DNA from: Clostridiales bacterium 1_7_47FAA
GTDB lineage: Bacteria > Bacillota > Clostridia > Lachnospirales > Lachnospiraceae
NCBI GenBank assembly: GCA_000155435.1
Contig: DS990262.1
Location: forward strand, 471,062-535,061
DNA length: 64,000 nt
Reading direction: 5' to 3'
The notes under the pieces were generated by a model. That model saw nothing but the letters and a program-made list of their open reading frames with translations, was not told the origin of the DNA and made no database searches. The position numbers and the translations under genes are program-made. Positions 19,255 through 27,145 of this stretch are shown in pieces. How positions within the stretch are numbered: the first letter of the stretch is position 1; the number at the start of each line of letters is the position of its first letter.

Positions 19255-19303
19255 TAGAAATAAGCCAACAGAAATGAGTACTAAAGGACAAGGATGGAAA
19301 CTG

Positions 19304-19314
19304 TGATAATATCA
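19304..19314. promoter_or_regulatory. GntR operator candidate 1
   Basis: TGATAATATCA, an 11-bp palindrome about 50 bp upstream of the gntR -35 box. It matches the second copy at 19445-19455 except for the central base. Confidence 0.6.
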
Positions 19315-19424
19315 GAAAAAACGATGAAAATAAAGGGTGACCTTAGAAAAATAAGAATAGGTGTACAATTTGCATAATTATTTTAAATATTATCGTGCAT
19401 TATAACGGTTATACACAAAAATGC

Positions 19425-19453
19425 TTGCCAATAACAGGATATCGTGATATTAT
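19425..19453 (+). promoter_or_regulatory. Promoter of the transporter/SDR/ATC-hydrolase operon
   Basis: TTGCCA (19425-19430), 17-bp spacer, TATTAT (19448-19453). The -10 lies inside the operator palindrome at 19445-19455, an arrangement expected for repression. Confidence 0.72.
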
Positions 19454-19455
19454 CA
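19445..19455. promoter_or_regulatory. GntR operator candidate 2
   Basis: TGATATTATCA palindrome overlapping the -10 box of the plus-strand promoter. Together with 19304-19314 it frames the divergent intergenic region (19194-19498), which otherwise holds only the two promoters. Confidence 0.65.
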
Positions 19456-19498
19456 GAGCATACTCGAGTTGAACGCAAATGAGAAAGGAAATCATACT

Positions 19499-20800
19499 AT
19501 GAAAGAGCAAGCAAAGTCCGGCAACAAAGTAATAGGTTACGTGCTTCTGGCCGTCATGGCTGTTTCGTTCCTGTATTTTGGGGTGTACAAGGTTGCCACG
19601 GGGCAGGCGCAGATGGATGTGCAGACGGCGTTTCTTACCATGCTGGTACTGCTGATTATCGGTGAGGTGATATCGACAGCAACCAAGGCCTTCGTGCCGT
19701 CCATGTTTATCAGCGCGGTATTGTTCGTGCTGGGGTTCTGGGCATATTTTCCCAAGGACATCCTGCAGGTGGGCGGTATAGCCGCCAATCTTCCCACGTT
19801 CCTGGTCATGATGATGGTTGTACATCTTGGCACCATGCTTGATATTAAGGAACTGATTGAGCAGTGGAAGACAGTTGTGATTACCCTGGCTGGAATGCTG
19901 GGTATCCTGGTGGTCATCCTGACATTGGGGACCGTGGTTCTGGATAAGACCACGGCGGCTATTGCGGCGCCTCCGCTTACAGGCGGCTTTGTGGCAGCCA
20001 TGATGATGCAGTCCGTGGCGCCTACGGAGCAGCTGGCCATACTGGCCATGGCAGTGTATGTGCTTCAGGGATTTATCGGATATCCGCTTACAAGCATCTG
20101 TCTTAAGGCAGAGGGACGTAAGCTCTTAAAGGATTACCGCAGCGGCAAATATACGGTTGCCAAGGCTGCCGCCCAGGCCAATGCAGCAGCAGCTGATGAT
20201 ACCAGCGCATTTATCTTTCCGCAGATACCTGCAAAATATAAGAGCGATTTCACTTACCTGTTTACCATGGTAATCCTTACGGTCATGTCAGGATATCTGG
20301 ATACTTTAAGCCATGGGTATATTTCGAAGTTCGTATGGGCGCTGATTCTGGGCGTGTTCGGCACTGCCTTCGGCTTTATTGAGAAGAACACACTGGTGCG
20401 CTCCAGAAGCATGGGCTTTATCTATACGGTTATCATGATGTTTGTTTTCTCACAGCTGAATACGGTCACACCGGATACCCTGGTGCAGCTGTTAAAGGAT
20501 TTCGCGGTCCTGATCGTGCTGGCAACGGTTGGTATTGCTGTGTTCTCAATCCCGGTTGGAAAGCTGCTTGGCATGAGCCTTCCGATGTCCTTTGCACTGG
20601 GACTTGGTTCCCTGGCAGGCGGATTCCCGGCCAGCTATACACTGAGCGTGGAGGCTGCCAAGGTCCTTTCCTCCAGCGAGGAGGAATACCGGATCCTGGA
20701 GGAGCATATGCTTCCCAAGACATTGGTGGCAGGATTCGTCAGCGCCACCTCAGGTTCTGTGTTTGTGGCAGGCATTGTCATGGCCATGTTCTTTAAATAG
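19499..20800 (+). CDS. Polytopic membrane protein, probable secondary transporter
   Basis: 433 residues with about 10-12 hydrophobic segments. Two glycine-rich re-entrant-like stretches (PPLTGGFVAAMMMQSVAPTE and LGLGSLAGGFPASYTLSVEA) sit in corresponding positions of the two halves, suggesting an inverted-repeat carrier of the GltS-like kind. A hydrophilic loop (about 210-235, Ala/Lys rich) separates the halves. I cannot name the family with confidence. First gene of a GntR-controlled operon with an SDR oxidoreductase and an ATC-hydrolase-like protein, so it probably imports their substrate. ATG 19499 has GAGAAAGGA 9 nt upstream. Confidence 0.7.
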   Translation: MKEQAKSGNKVIGYVLLAVMAVSFLYFGVYKVATGQAQMDVQTAFLTMLVLLIIGEVISTATKAFVPSMFISAVLFVLGFWAYFPKDILQVGGIAANLPTFLVMMMVVHLGTMLDIKELIEQWKTVVITLAGMLGILVVILTLGTVVLDKTTAAIAAPPLTGGFVAAMMMQSVAPTEQLAILAMAVYVLQGFIGYPLTSICLKAEGRKLLKDYRSGKYTVAKAAAQANAAAADDTSAFIFPQIPAKYKSDFTYLFTMVILTVMSGYLDTLSHGYISKFVWALILGVFGTAFGFIEKNTLVRSRSMGFIYTVIMMFVFSQLNTVTPDTLVQLLKDFAVLIVLATVGIAVFSIPVGKLLGMSLPMSFALGLGSLAGGFPASYTLSVEAAKVLSSSEEEYRILEEHMLPKTLVAGFVSATSGSVFVAGIVMAMFFK

Positions 20801-20829
20801 TGTTTGGACAGGGAAAAGGAGCGGTTAAT

Positions 20830-21621
20830 ATGGATTTAGGCTTAAGAGGAAAGGTTGCGGTTGTGACCGGAGGCAGCAAGGGCATTGGATATGCCGCGGC
20901 CAAGGTGTTCCTGGAGGAAGGGGCTAAAGTGGCAATCTGTGCCCGCCATGAGGAGGAACTGCGGCAGGCGGCAGGGGAACTGGAACAGCTGGGACCTGTT
21001 TACTGGGAGGCCATGGATGTGACGGATGCCCAGGCCAATTATGATTTTGCGGAACATGTGTACCGGCATTTCGGCAGCCTTGATGTGTGGGTGAATAATG
21101 TAGGGGCCACCGGCAGCAAAAAAGGTGAGGAATATGATGACGGGGAAATTGATTTCATGACAGGTGTCTGTTTCAAGTCAGTGATATTTGGATGCCAGGC
21201 AGCGTTCCGGTATATGAAAGAAAAGGGCGGCGCAATCGTGAATGTCAGCTCCCTGGCGGCAAGGTGCCCTTCCGCGGGCAGGAGTACGCTGTACGGGCCT
21301 CTTAAATCAGCAATCAATAACCTGACCAATACATTTGCGGGCGAGTACTGCGCCCATAATGTCAGGGTTACCTGCGTGATGCCGGGATTTACAGCTACCC
21401 CGTTGGCAAAAGCTAATATCAGTCAGGAGGAATTGGACCGCAATGCGGGGGCAACCCTGCTCAGACGCATGGCTGACCCGGAGGAGATAGCAAGGCCCAT
21501 TGTATTTCTGGCCAGTGACTGGGCCAGCTATATGACGGCCACCACCATAGAAGTGTCCGGCGGGCGCAGCATGACGCTGAACCCCACCTATGCCTATGAT
21601 AAGCTGGGGAATGGGAAATAA
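20830..21621 (+). CDS. Short-chain dehydrogenase/reductase (SDR)
   Basis: 263 residues. TGGSKGIG near residue 14 binds NAD(P), NNVGAT is the structural Asn-Ala-Gly-like motif, and the catalytic Ser and YGPLK (Tyr/Lys) lie near 145-163. A classical SDR that oxidises or reduces an alcohol/ketone. Start ATG 20830 follows AAAAGGAG; the gene begins 29 nt after the transporter. The substrate is unknown but must be shared with the transporter and the following hydrolase-like protein. Confidence 0.88.
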   Translation: MDLGLRGKVAVVTGGSKGIGYAAAKVFLEEGAKVAICARHEEELRQAAGELEQLGPVYWEAMDVTDAQANYDFAEHVYRHFGSLDVWVNNVGATGSKKGEEYDDGEIDFMTGVCFKSVIFGCQAAFRYMKEKGGAIVNVSSLAARCPSAGRSTLYGPLKSAINNLTNTFAGEYCAHNVRVTCVMPGFTATPLAKANISQEELDRNAGATLLRRMADPEEIARPIVFLASDWASYMTATTIEVSGGRSMTLNPTYAYDKLGNGK

Positions 21622-21690
21622 AAGGGACATACGGGAGATATCAATCAACAGCGCAACTATATAATATAAAAAATCCAAGGAGGAAAAACA

Positions 21691-22203
21691 ATGATTGACA
21701 ACAAGATTACAATTAAAGACGATGAAATGGTGAACGTACAGAGAGGAGCCATCGGACACCGCGCAACCTGGACCGGCCTTACATACACAAAGGCAAGGGA
21801 GGCAGGCATGGAAGAGGCCGCAGAAAAAATCATCCGCCAGGCAATCACTGAGACAGGACAGATCCAGGGCAAGGAAATCAAGGCAAAATGCCCCAACCCG
21901 GATAGTATTTCCAGCTTTGCCGATACCTTCCTCACACCTACCCTGCGTAAGACCTTCGAGGTAGAGTTCAAGGAACAGACCGACGACCGTCTGGATATTG
22001 AATTCCATCATTGCCCGTTATTGAAGGCATGGCAGGACCTGGGATTTGACGACGCAACCTGTGCAAAGCTGTGCGACATGGCAATGGACGGCGACAGGAA
22101 TATTGCCAAGGCAATGGGCTATGGCTTCCATCTGGGCGATACCATTGCAGAGGGATGTCCAACCTGCAAGATTACGTTTTTTAAGGAGGAAAAAGAGGAT
22201 TGA
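21691..22203 (+). CDS. L-2-amino-thiazoline-4-carboxylate hydrolase-like protein
   Basis: 170 residues. The C-terminal half (HHCPLLKAWQDLGFDD, then CAKLCDMAMDGDRNIA and EGCPTCKITF) resembles the ATC-hydrolase family, whose best-known member opens a thiazoline ring on the way to cysteine in Pseudomonas. Conserved cysteine/histidine positions are visible. Family membership is recognised from pattern only and many members have unknown substrates. Third gene of the GntR operon; AAGGAGG precedes the ATG by 9 nt. Together with the transporter and SDR it suggests turnover of a small heterocyclic or thiol-related compound. Confidence 0.62.
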   Translation: MIDNKITIKDDEMVNVQRGAIGHRATWTGLTYTKAREAGMEEAAEKIIRQAITETGQIQGKEIKAKCPNPDSISSFADTFLTPTLRKTFEVEFKEQTDDRLDIEFHHCPLLKAWQDLGFDDATCAKLCDMAMDGDRNIAKAMGYGFHLGDTIAEGCPTCKITFFKEEKED

Positions 22204-22298
22204 TAAAGGGCTGCCGGTATCTGCCTGACCGTTGATTGAGGTCCGTATATCCATATCATATGAAGCCTGCGGGATGTCTGGGTTTATGACAGTCCGTG

Positions 22299-22473
22299 GG
22301 CTTTGTGTTTGTGGCAGGTCATAGGCTTTATGTTTGTGGCAGGTCGTGGGCTTTGTGTTTGTGGTAGGTCGTGGGTTTTGTGTTTGCAGCAGGTTGTAGG
22401 GTTTACGCCTGTGGCAGGTCATGGGTTTTATGTTTGTGTCAGCCTGAAGGCTTTATATTTATAGTGGCCTGTA
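22299..22473. repeat. 25-bp tandem repeat, 7 units
   Basis: Seven head-to-tail 25-bp units, typified by GGCTTTGTGTTTGTGGCAGG followed by TCATA. The first four are close copies and the last three are more diverged (for example GGCTTTATATTTATAGTGGC). There are no spacers, so this is not a CRISPR array, and 25 is not a multiple of 3, so it is not a conserved peptide repeat. Strong G/T versus A/C strand bias. Confidence 0.92.
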
Positions 22474-22776
22474 AACGGTTTATTTCTTTTCAGAATATTT
22501 TACCCCCCTAAAAATCCGGAATATCTGGTAGGAATTGTTTAATATATGGGCATACTTTATCAAGATGTATTTGGAATATACACGGAAATACACAGAAATA
22601 CACAGGAAGGAACAGGATGTGCCCATATGGATTTATCGCCTGAATTTAAGCGTCTTTTGACGCTTTTGTATATAAGATATCTGCCTGGAATTTTATGGAA
22701 TCATATTATTTCGTTATTATTTACAAAAACATCTTGAAATTCAGATTCCATTGTGCTATATTAGCCATAGACGGTG

Positions 22777-22788
22777 GTAAACGTTTAC
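22777..22788. promoter_or_regulatory. LacI-type operator O1
   Basis: Perfect palindrome GTAAACGTTTAC, 152 bp upstream of the LacI gene. Identical to O3 at 23981-23992. Confidence 0.75.
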
Positions 22789-22896
22789 AACAATTATTCC
22801 TAAAATAAATCGAAAAATTGTCAGTAAAATGGTTGCAGACGAAATGGTTTCAATACATATTTTCTTCGAAATTTGTAAAAATAGTATGCTTATGCT

Positions 22897-22908
22897 GTAA
22901 ACGTTTTC
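22897..22908. promoter_or_regulatory. LacI-type operator O2
   Basis: GTAAACGTTTTC, 32 bp upstream of the LacI start, one base from a perfect palindrome. Position suggests autoregulation. Confidence 0.7.
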
Positions 22909-22939
22909 AACACAACTGAGAATAGGGGAGCAGGAAAAT

Positions 22940-23962
22940 ATGAAAAAGGGCAGTGCAACAATTACAGATGTGGCAAGGCATGCAGGGGTCAGCATTGCCA
23001 CGGTTTCCCGGGTACTTAACAATAGCGGGGTAGTAAGCCCTGAAGCAGCTGAGAAGGTAAACAGGTCCATTAAAGAATTATCATATGAGATGAATGCCCT
23101 GGCAAGCGGGCTCAAGCGCGGCAAGACAAAAGTGATAGGTCTTATCATACCGCGGCTGACCAATGTATTTTTCATGCAGGTCCTTGAGGGGCTGGAAGCA
23201 GTGGTATCAGAATCCGGCTACAGTATTATCCTGTCCGTGTCTGAGAATGATCCGGAAAAAGAAAAGAAGATGTTTGATAAGATGTCCTCGTACATGGTTG
23301 ATGGACTGGTCATAGCCACAAGTACTACGGATGGAACGATGTTTAATGAGGGTAACCTCCCTATTGTCCTGATTGACAGAAGATTAAAAGATGCCAAGGT
23401 GGATATGGTTACAGATGAAAATTATCTGTCATCCCGTAAGCTGGCCAGAATCGTGATTGAAGCAGGACACAGAAGGGTCAGTGTTGCCAATGGACTGCTG
23501 CCGCACCTGCCATTTATGCAGGAGCGCTTTAACGCATGTAAGGATGCGTTGGAGGAAGCAGGAATCCCGCTGGAAGAGCGGTACATAGTGGAAGGGAAAA
23601 AGGGAAGGAACGTAACCCTTTCAGAGGTATCAGCCATATTGGCGGAGTGGAAGGAGAAGGATATCATGCCTACGGCCATGATTTCCCTCAATGGAAAGCT
23701 TACTGAGAATATCATGACTGCGGCAAGAAAGCTGGGAATACGTGTTCCTGAGGATCTGTCACTGGTTTCCTTTGGGCAGCTGAGTTCAGAACTGATAGAG
23801 CCTAAAGTGACTGCGGTGATTCAGGACGGACACCGGATTGGAAGAAAGGCAGGGGAGTTATTAATGGCAAAACTGGAAGGAGAGGGCAGGGCAATGTATA
23901 ATAGCGAGGTTATATTTAATTGTGAGATTGAGGAGGGTAATTCGGTAAAAAAACTCGAGTAG
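22940..23962 (+). CDS. LacI-family transcriptional regulator
   Basis: 340 residues. N-terminal HTH (DVARHAGVSIATVSRVLNN) with hinge helix (NALASGLKRGKT), then a periplasmic-binding-like effector domain. It lies first in a large catabolic cluster; GTAAACGTTTAC-type operators lie upstream (two) and immediately downstream (one), so it probably controls itself and the transketolase/ABC operon in response to a sugar or sugar-acid effector. The site could alternatively be read by a CcpA-like protein because the operator core resembles a cre site. Confidence 0.9.
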   Translation: MKKGSATITDVARHAGVSIATVSRVLNNSGVVSPEAAEKVNRSIKELSYEMNALASGLKRGKTKVIGLIIPRLTNVFFMQVLEGLEAVVSESGYSIILSVSENDPEKEKKMFDKMSSYMVDGLVIATSTTDGTMFNEGNLPIVLIDRRLKDAKVDMVTDENYLSSRKLARIVIEAGHRRVSVANGLLPHLPFMQERFNACKDALEEAGIPLEERYIVEGKKGRNVTLSEVSAILAEWKEKDIMPTAMISLNGKLTENIMTAARKLGIRVPEDLSLVSFGQLSSELIEPKVTAVIQDGHRIGRKAGELLMAKLEGEGRAMYNSEVIFNCEIEEGNSVKKLE

Positions 23963-23974
23963 AGTTTTTTTACC
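23944..23974 (+). terminator. AT-rich hairpin over the LacI stop codon
   Basis: GGTAAAAAAACTC (23944-23956) pairs perfectly with GAGTTTTTTTACC (23962-23974) over 13 bp, with the TAG stop in the loop/stem junction. A weak terminator or processing site separating lacI from the catabolic genes. Confidence 0.6.
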
Positions 23975-23980
23975 AGGTTT

Positions 23981-23992
23981 GTAAACGTTTAC
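23981..23992. promoter_or_regulatory. LacI-type operator O3
   Basis: Perfect GTAAACGTTTAC between lacI and the transketolase gene, directly before AAGGAGGGGG. No clear -35/-10 pair is visible beside it, so a bound repressor could also act as a roadblock to read-through. Confidence 0.7.
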
Positions 23993-24013
23993 AAGGAGGG
24001 GGAGATTAGAAAA

Positions 24014-24907
24014 ATGGAAACGGGATGTATCATAACACAAAAGGAAAGGGCAGAATTAGAAATCTTTGCAGCCAACATACGTAAGACTGCGTTGCAGCAG
24101 ATTGCCTCAGCAAAGAAGGGGCATGTGGGCGGGACCATGTCTGTTTCTGATACAATCGCGGTATTGTATGGGAGGGAGATGAGATATGATCCGAAGCATC
24201 CAAGGGATGAGGAAAGGGACCGACTGGTCATGTCCAAGGGCCATTGCGGCTGCAGCCTGTATGCGGCCTTGCTGTTAAAAGGGTTTTTCCCGGAAGAATG
24301 GAAATCCACCCTGAATAAGCTTGGAACCAGGCTTCCAAGCCATTGTGACAGGACAAAGACACCGGGAATCGATATGTCTACAGGGTCATTGGGACAGGGA
24401 TTATCCGCCGCATGCGGGATTGCCTGGGCCAATGGACTGAATGGACGGAATGTGTTTACCTACTGCATCATGGGGGATGGTGAATGCCAGGAGGGGCAGG
24501 TATGGGAGGCATTGATGTTTGCCGGATTCCACAGACAGAAAAAGCTGATTGCATTTGTGGATGGCAATAAAAAACAGGTGGATGGAAAGGTTCAGGAAAT
24601 CCTGCCAACAGACGGTATCGGAGCCCATGCGCAGCTGTTTGGCTGGTATGTACAGACAATTGATGGACATGACGTTGGTCAGATCGTGAAGGCCATTGAA
24701 AATGCAAAGGCACAGGATGAAAAACCATCCTTAATATGCCTGGACACGGTAAAGGGAAAGGATTGTAGTTTTGCCGAACACCTGGAATTTAATCACGGAA
24801 TCGGCGTCAGTGAGGGACAGCTTGCAGAGGCAGAGGAGTATTTAAATCATAAGATTTCAGCGCTGATGCAGGAATTATCAGAAGAAAAGGAAAATATGCC
24901 GGATTAG
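24014..24907 (+). CDS. Transketolase, N-terminal (TPP-binding) subunit
   Basis: 297 residues, the first half of a split transketolase. GHVGGTMSVSD, MSKGHCGCSLYA, TGSLGQGLSAACGIA and the TPP/Mg2+ motif MGDGECQEGQVWEA followed by DGNKKQVDG are present. With the next gene it forms a two-subunit enzyme moving two-carbon units between sugars. Its place in a dedicated LacI operon with an importer and oxidoreductases suggests a pathway-specific paralogue, not the housekeeping enzyme. AAGGAGGGGGAG precedes the ATG. Confidence 0.93.
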   Translation: METGCIITQKERAELEIFAANIRKTALQQIASAKKGHVGGTMSVSDTIAVLYGREMRYDPKHPRDEERDRLVMSKGHCGCSLYAALLLKGFFPEEWKSTLNKLGTRLPSHCDRTKTPGIDMSTGSLGQGLSAACGIAWANGLNGRNVFTYCIMGDGECQEGQVWEALMFAGFHRQKKLIAFVDGNKKQVDGKVQEILPTDGIGAHAQLFGWYVQTIDGHDVGQIVKAIENAKAQDEKPSLICLDTVKGKDCSFAEHLEFNHGIGVSEGQLAEAEEYLNHKISALMQELSEEKENMPD

Positions 24908-24923
24908 GGGGAGATGGGAAAGG

Positions 24924-25886
24924 ATGTTGACAGAAATAGAAAATACGTATCAGCCGGATGAGGAAGACCTCCGGGATGCATATGTGGATACTCATATAAA
25001 GATGATTCAGGAAGGCAGGCCCATTGTCCTGATTACAGCGGACTTTACTTATGGAATGGGGATGCTGGAATTTTCCAGGAAGTATCCGGAGCATTTTGTG
25101 AATATGGGGATTGCGGAACAGAATATGGCCAGCTTTGCAGGCGGAATGGCTGAAGAAGGGATGATGCCTTTTATACATACATTCGGGGTATTTGCCAGCA
25201 GAAGGGCCTTGGACCAGATTTATATATCGGACGCATACAGCCGTCTTAATGTGAAGGTGGTGGGGGCTGACCCTGGTTATACCTGCGGGCATAATGGCGG
25301 CACCCATATGGCCATGGAGGATGTAGGCATATTCCGGATGATTCCAGAGGCTTTAATTGTGGAACCTACGGATTCGGCCATGATTAAGGGAATCCTGCCC
25401 CTGGTTGCGGACTATGAAGGGTTTGCGTATATCCGTCTTGCAAGGAAGGGCAGCACGAAAATATACAAGGAGGGCACCAGGTTCCAACTTGGAAAGGCCA
25501 TGCACCTGAGGGAGGGGAAGGACCTGACAATCATTACAGGCGGGATGTGTGTCGGGGATGTGCTGCGGGCAGCAGACCGGCTGGAAGAGGAAGGGATACA
25601 CGCCAGGGTGCTGGATATGTTTACCATAAAGCCCATTGACCGTGAGGCAGTACTGGCAGCGGCACAGGAAACAGGCGGGATCCTTACGGTGGAAAACCAT
25701 TCCAGACACGGGGGAATCGGCAGTGCGGTCTTAGAAGAACTGGATGATAAAAAAGGAATCAGGGTTGTAAGGATGGGAAAAGAGGATATGTTTGGGGAGG
25801 TGGGAACAGAGGAGGAACTGAAGGGCCGTTATAAACTGACTGCGGCTGATATTGTGGGCCGGGCAAAAGAAATGATGGGGCAGTAA
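24924..25886 (+). CDS. Transketolase, C-terminal (Pyr and C domain) subunit
   Basis: 320 residues, 16 nt after the N-terminal subunit gene. The pyrimidine-binding domain contains the catalytic glutamate in MGIAEQNMASFAGG and the HTFGVFASRRALDQI stretch; the C-terminal domain begins near 190. Split transketolases of this kind are common in Firmicutes and archaea and need both chains for activity. Same pathway inference as for its partner. Confidence 0.93.
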   Translation: MLTEIENTYQPDEEDLRDAYVDTHIKMIQEGRPIVLITADFTYGMGMLEFSRKYPEHFVNMGIAEQNMASFAGGMAEEGMMPFIHTFGVFASRRALDQIYISDAYSRLNVKVVGADPGYTCGHNGGTHMAMEDVGIFRMIPEALIVEPTDSAMIKGILPLVADYEGFAYIRLARKGSTKIYKEGTRFQLGKAMHLREGKDLTIITGGMCVGDVLRAADRLEEEGIHARVLDMFTIKPIDREAVLAAAQETGGILTVENHSRHGGIGSAVLEELDDKKGIRVVRMGKEDMFGEVGTEEELKGRYKLTAADIVGRAKEMMGQ

Positions 25887-25925
25887 CAGGATTCTTAAAA
25901 TGTAAAAGGAGAAAGGGGAAGAACT

Positions 25926-27071
25926 ATGAAAAAAATGAGGTTTACAGCGTTATTACTGGTATCAGCGCTATGCGCATCCGTTCTTGGCGGATGCTCCCAG
26001 AGCAAAGAGGCGCCAAAGGCAAGTGAGGCTAAAACTGAGGCCGCAGCACAGGGCACAGGGGAAACTTCCGGTGAGGTAAAGATGCAGAAGCTTATTACCA
26101 GCCACCATACGTCCGCCCATGGACTTCCAAGTTATATCGCGCTGAAAAAGGGCTGGTTTGAGGATGCGGGACTGGATGTGGAACTTATGATATATACGGC
26201 AGGCGGCCCGCAGATGGAGGCGCTGGCAACCGATGCATGGGAAATCGGTACGTCAGGAACTCCCGGCGCTGTAATCGGTATGCTTAATTATGGCGTTAAG
26301 GTAATCGGTATGAGCATATTTGATAACCCTTTAAATAAAATCTATGCCAGGCCTGACAGTGACCTTGTAAAGGCAGGCAAAGGGAACAATGAAACAAGCG
26401 GTGAAATCTATGGTACGGCTGATGACTGGAAGGGAAAGGAGTATCTTCTGACAAAGGGGACGACCCAGGAAATGGTGCTTCAGTCAACACTCAAGACAAT
26501 GGGCTTAACAACGGATGATGTTAAGATAACGAACCTGGATACAGCCGCATCATTTTCAGCGTTCAAGTCAGGAAACGGGGATGCGGTATCACAGTGGGTA
26601 ACATTCTGCCTGCAGGCTGAAAAGGAAGGCTGGATTCCGGTAACAAGCGCAGACGCGGTCGGCATGGATATCAGCAACCTGATTTTTGCAACGGACGGCA
26701 TCATCAAGGAACGTCCCGATGTGGTGCAGACATGGCTGGATATTTATCTGAAGGCATGTTATTGGATGAAGGATAACCCGGAAGAAGCAGCCCAGTATTT
26801 TTATGATTATTGCCAGGAGTATGGTATGAACAGTACACAGGAAGACTGCAGGAACCTGATTGAACTGACAACAGGAGCGCCCACCATTGAAGAGCAGAAG
26901 GCATGGTTTACCAAAGACGCCGATGGAAAGAGTAAACTTCAGAAAAACCTGATTGGCGACCTGATGACCTTCTTTGTGGACCAAAGCATCTATTCACAGG
27001 AAGAGAAGGACAAAGTCATAAGTGATGAGTGCTATGATCCGCAGTTTATTACCAATGCAGTTGCAGAGTAA
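25926..27071 (+). CDS. ABC transporter substrate-binding lipoprotein, NMT1/SsuA/TauA-like
   Basis: 381 residues. Signal peptide with lipobox LGGC (Cys about 23), a short Lys/Ala/Glu linker, then an NMT1/THI5-like binding domain (ITSHHTSAHGLPSYIALKKG). This family binds sulfonates, nitrate/cyanate, thiamin precursors, pyrimidines or aromatic acids. Genetic linkage to transketolase, SDR, ADH and a LarA-like protein points to a small hydroxylated or sulfonated compound, but this is inference. Located outside the membrane, anchored by the N-terminal lipid. Confidence 0.87.
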   Translation: MKKMRFTALLLVSALCASVLGGCSQSKEAPKASEAKTEAAAQGTGETSGEVKMQKLITSHHTSAHGLPSYIALKKGWFEDAGLDVELMIYTAGGPQMEALATDAWEIGTSGTPGAVIGMLNYGVKVIGMSIFDNPLNKIYARPDSDLVKAGKGNNETSGEIYGTADDWKGKEYLLTKGTTQEMVLQSTLKTMGLTTDDVKITNLDTAASFSAFKSGNGDAVSQWVTFCLQAEKEGWIPVTSADAVGMDISNLIFATDGIIKERPDVVQTWLDIYLKACYWMKDNPEEAAQYFYDYCQEYGMNSTQEDCRNLIELTTGAPTIEEQKAWFTKDADGKSKLQKNLIGDLMTFFVDQSIYSQEEKDKVISDECYDPQFITNAVAE

Positions 27072-27098
27072 CAGGAATCATGTAAAAAAGGCCGGTGC

Positions 27099-27118
27099 GG
27101 GCCATCGTAAGGTGGCCC
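27099..27118 (+). promoter_or_regulatory. Intergenic hairpin after the binding-protein gene
   Basis: GGGCCA pairs with TGGCCC around an 8-nt loop, with GCGG/CCGC extending it imperfectly. Probably tunes the ratio of binding protein to permease. Confidence 0.45.
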
Positions 27119-27145
27119 CTCCGCTTTGGTAGGCAGGAGATTAAT

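Larger units (their letters stand above)
22204..22939. other. Long intergenic region with repeats and LacI operators
   Basis: No gene supported. It contains seven 25-bp tandem repeats (22299-22473) and two LacI-type operators (22777-22788, 22897-22908). Between these the DNA is AT-rich without a convincing reading frame. No clear terminator is seen for the preceding operon. Confidence 0.6.

Noticed and set aside
22018-22422. Minus-strand frame with QTQNPRPTT-like repeats across the 25-bp array
   Set aside because: The 25-bp period shifts frame every unit, so the apparent peptide repeats are not conserved, and the frame overlaps the ATC-hydrolase-like gene antisense.
22299-22473. CRISPR array
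   Set aside because: The 25-bp units are directly adjacent without spacers and no cas genes are present.
24014-25886. Established sulfoquinovose sulfo-transketolase pathway (SqwGH)
   Set aside because: The split transketolase would fit, but no sulfoquinovosidase, SqvD-like isomerase or SqwI-type isomerase is nearby. Kept only as one possible class of substrate.
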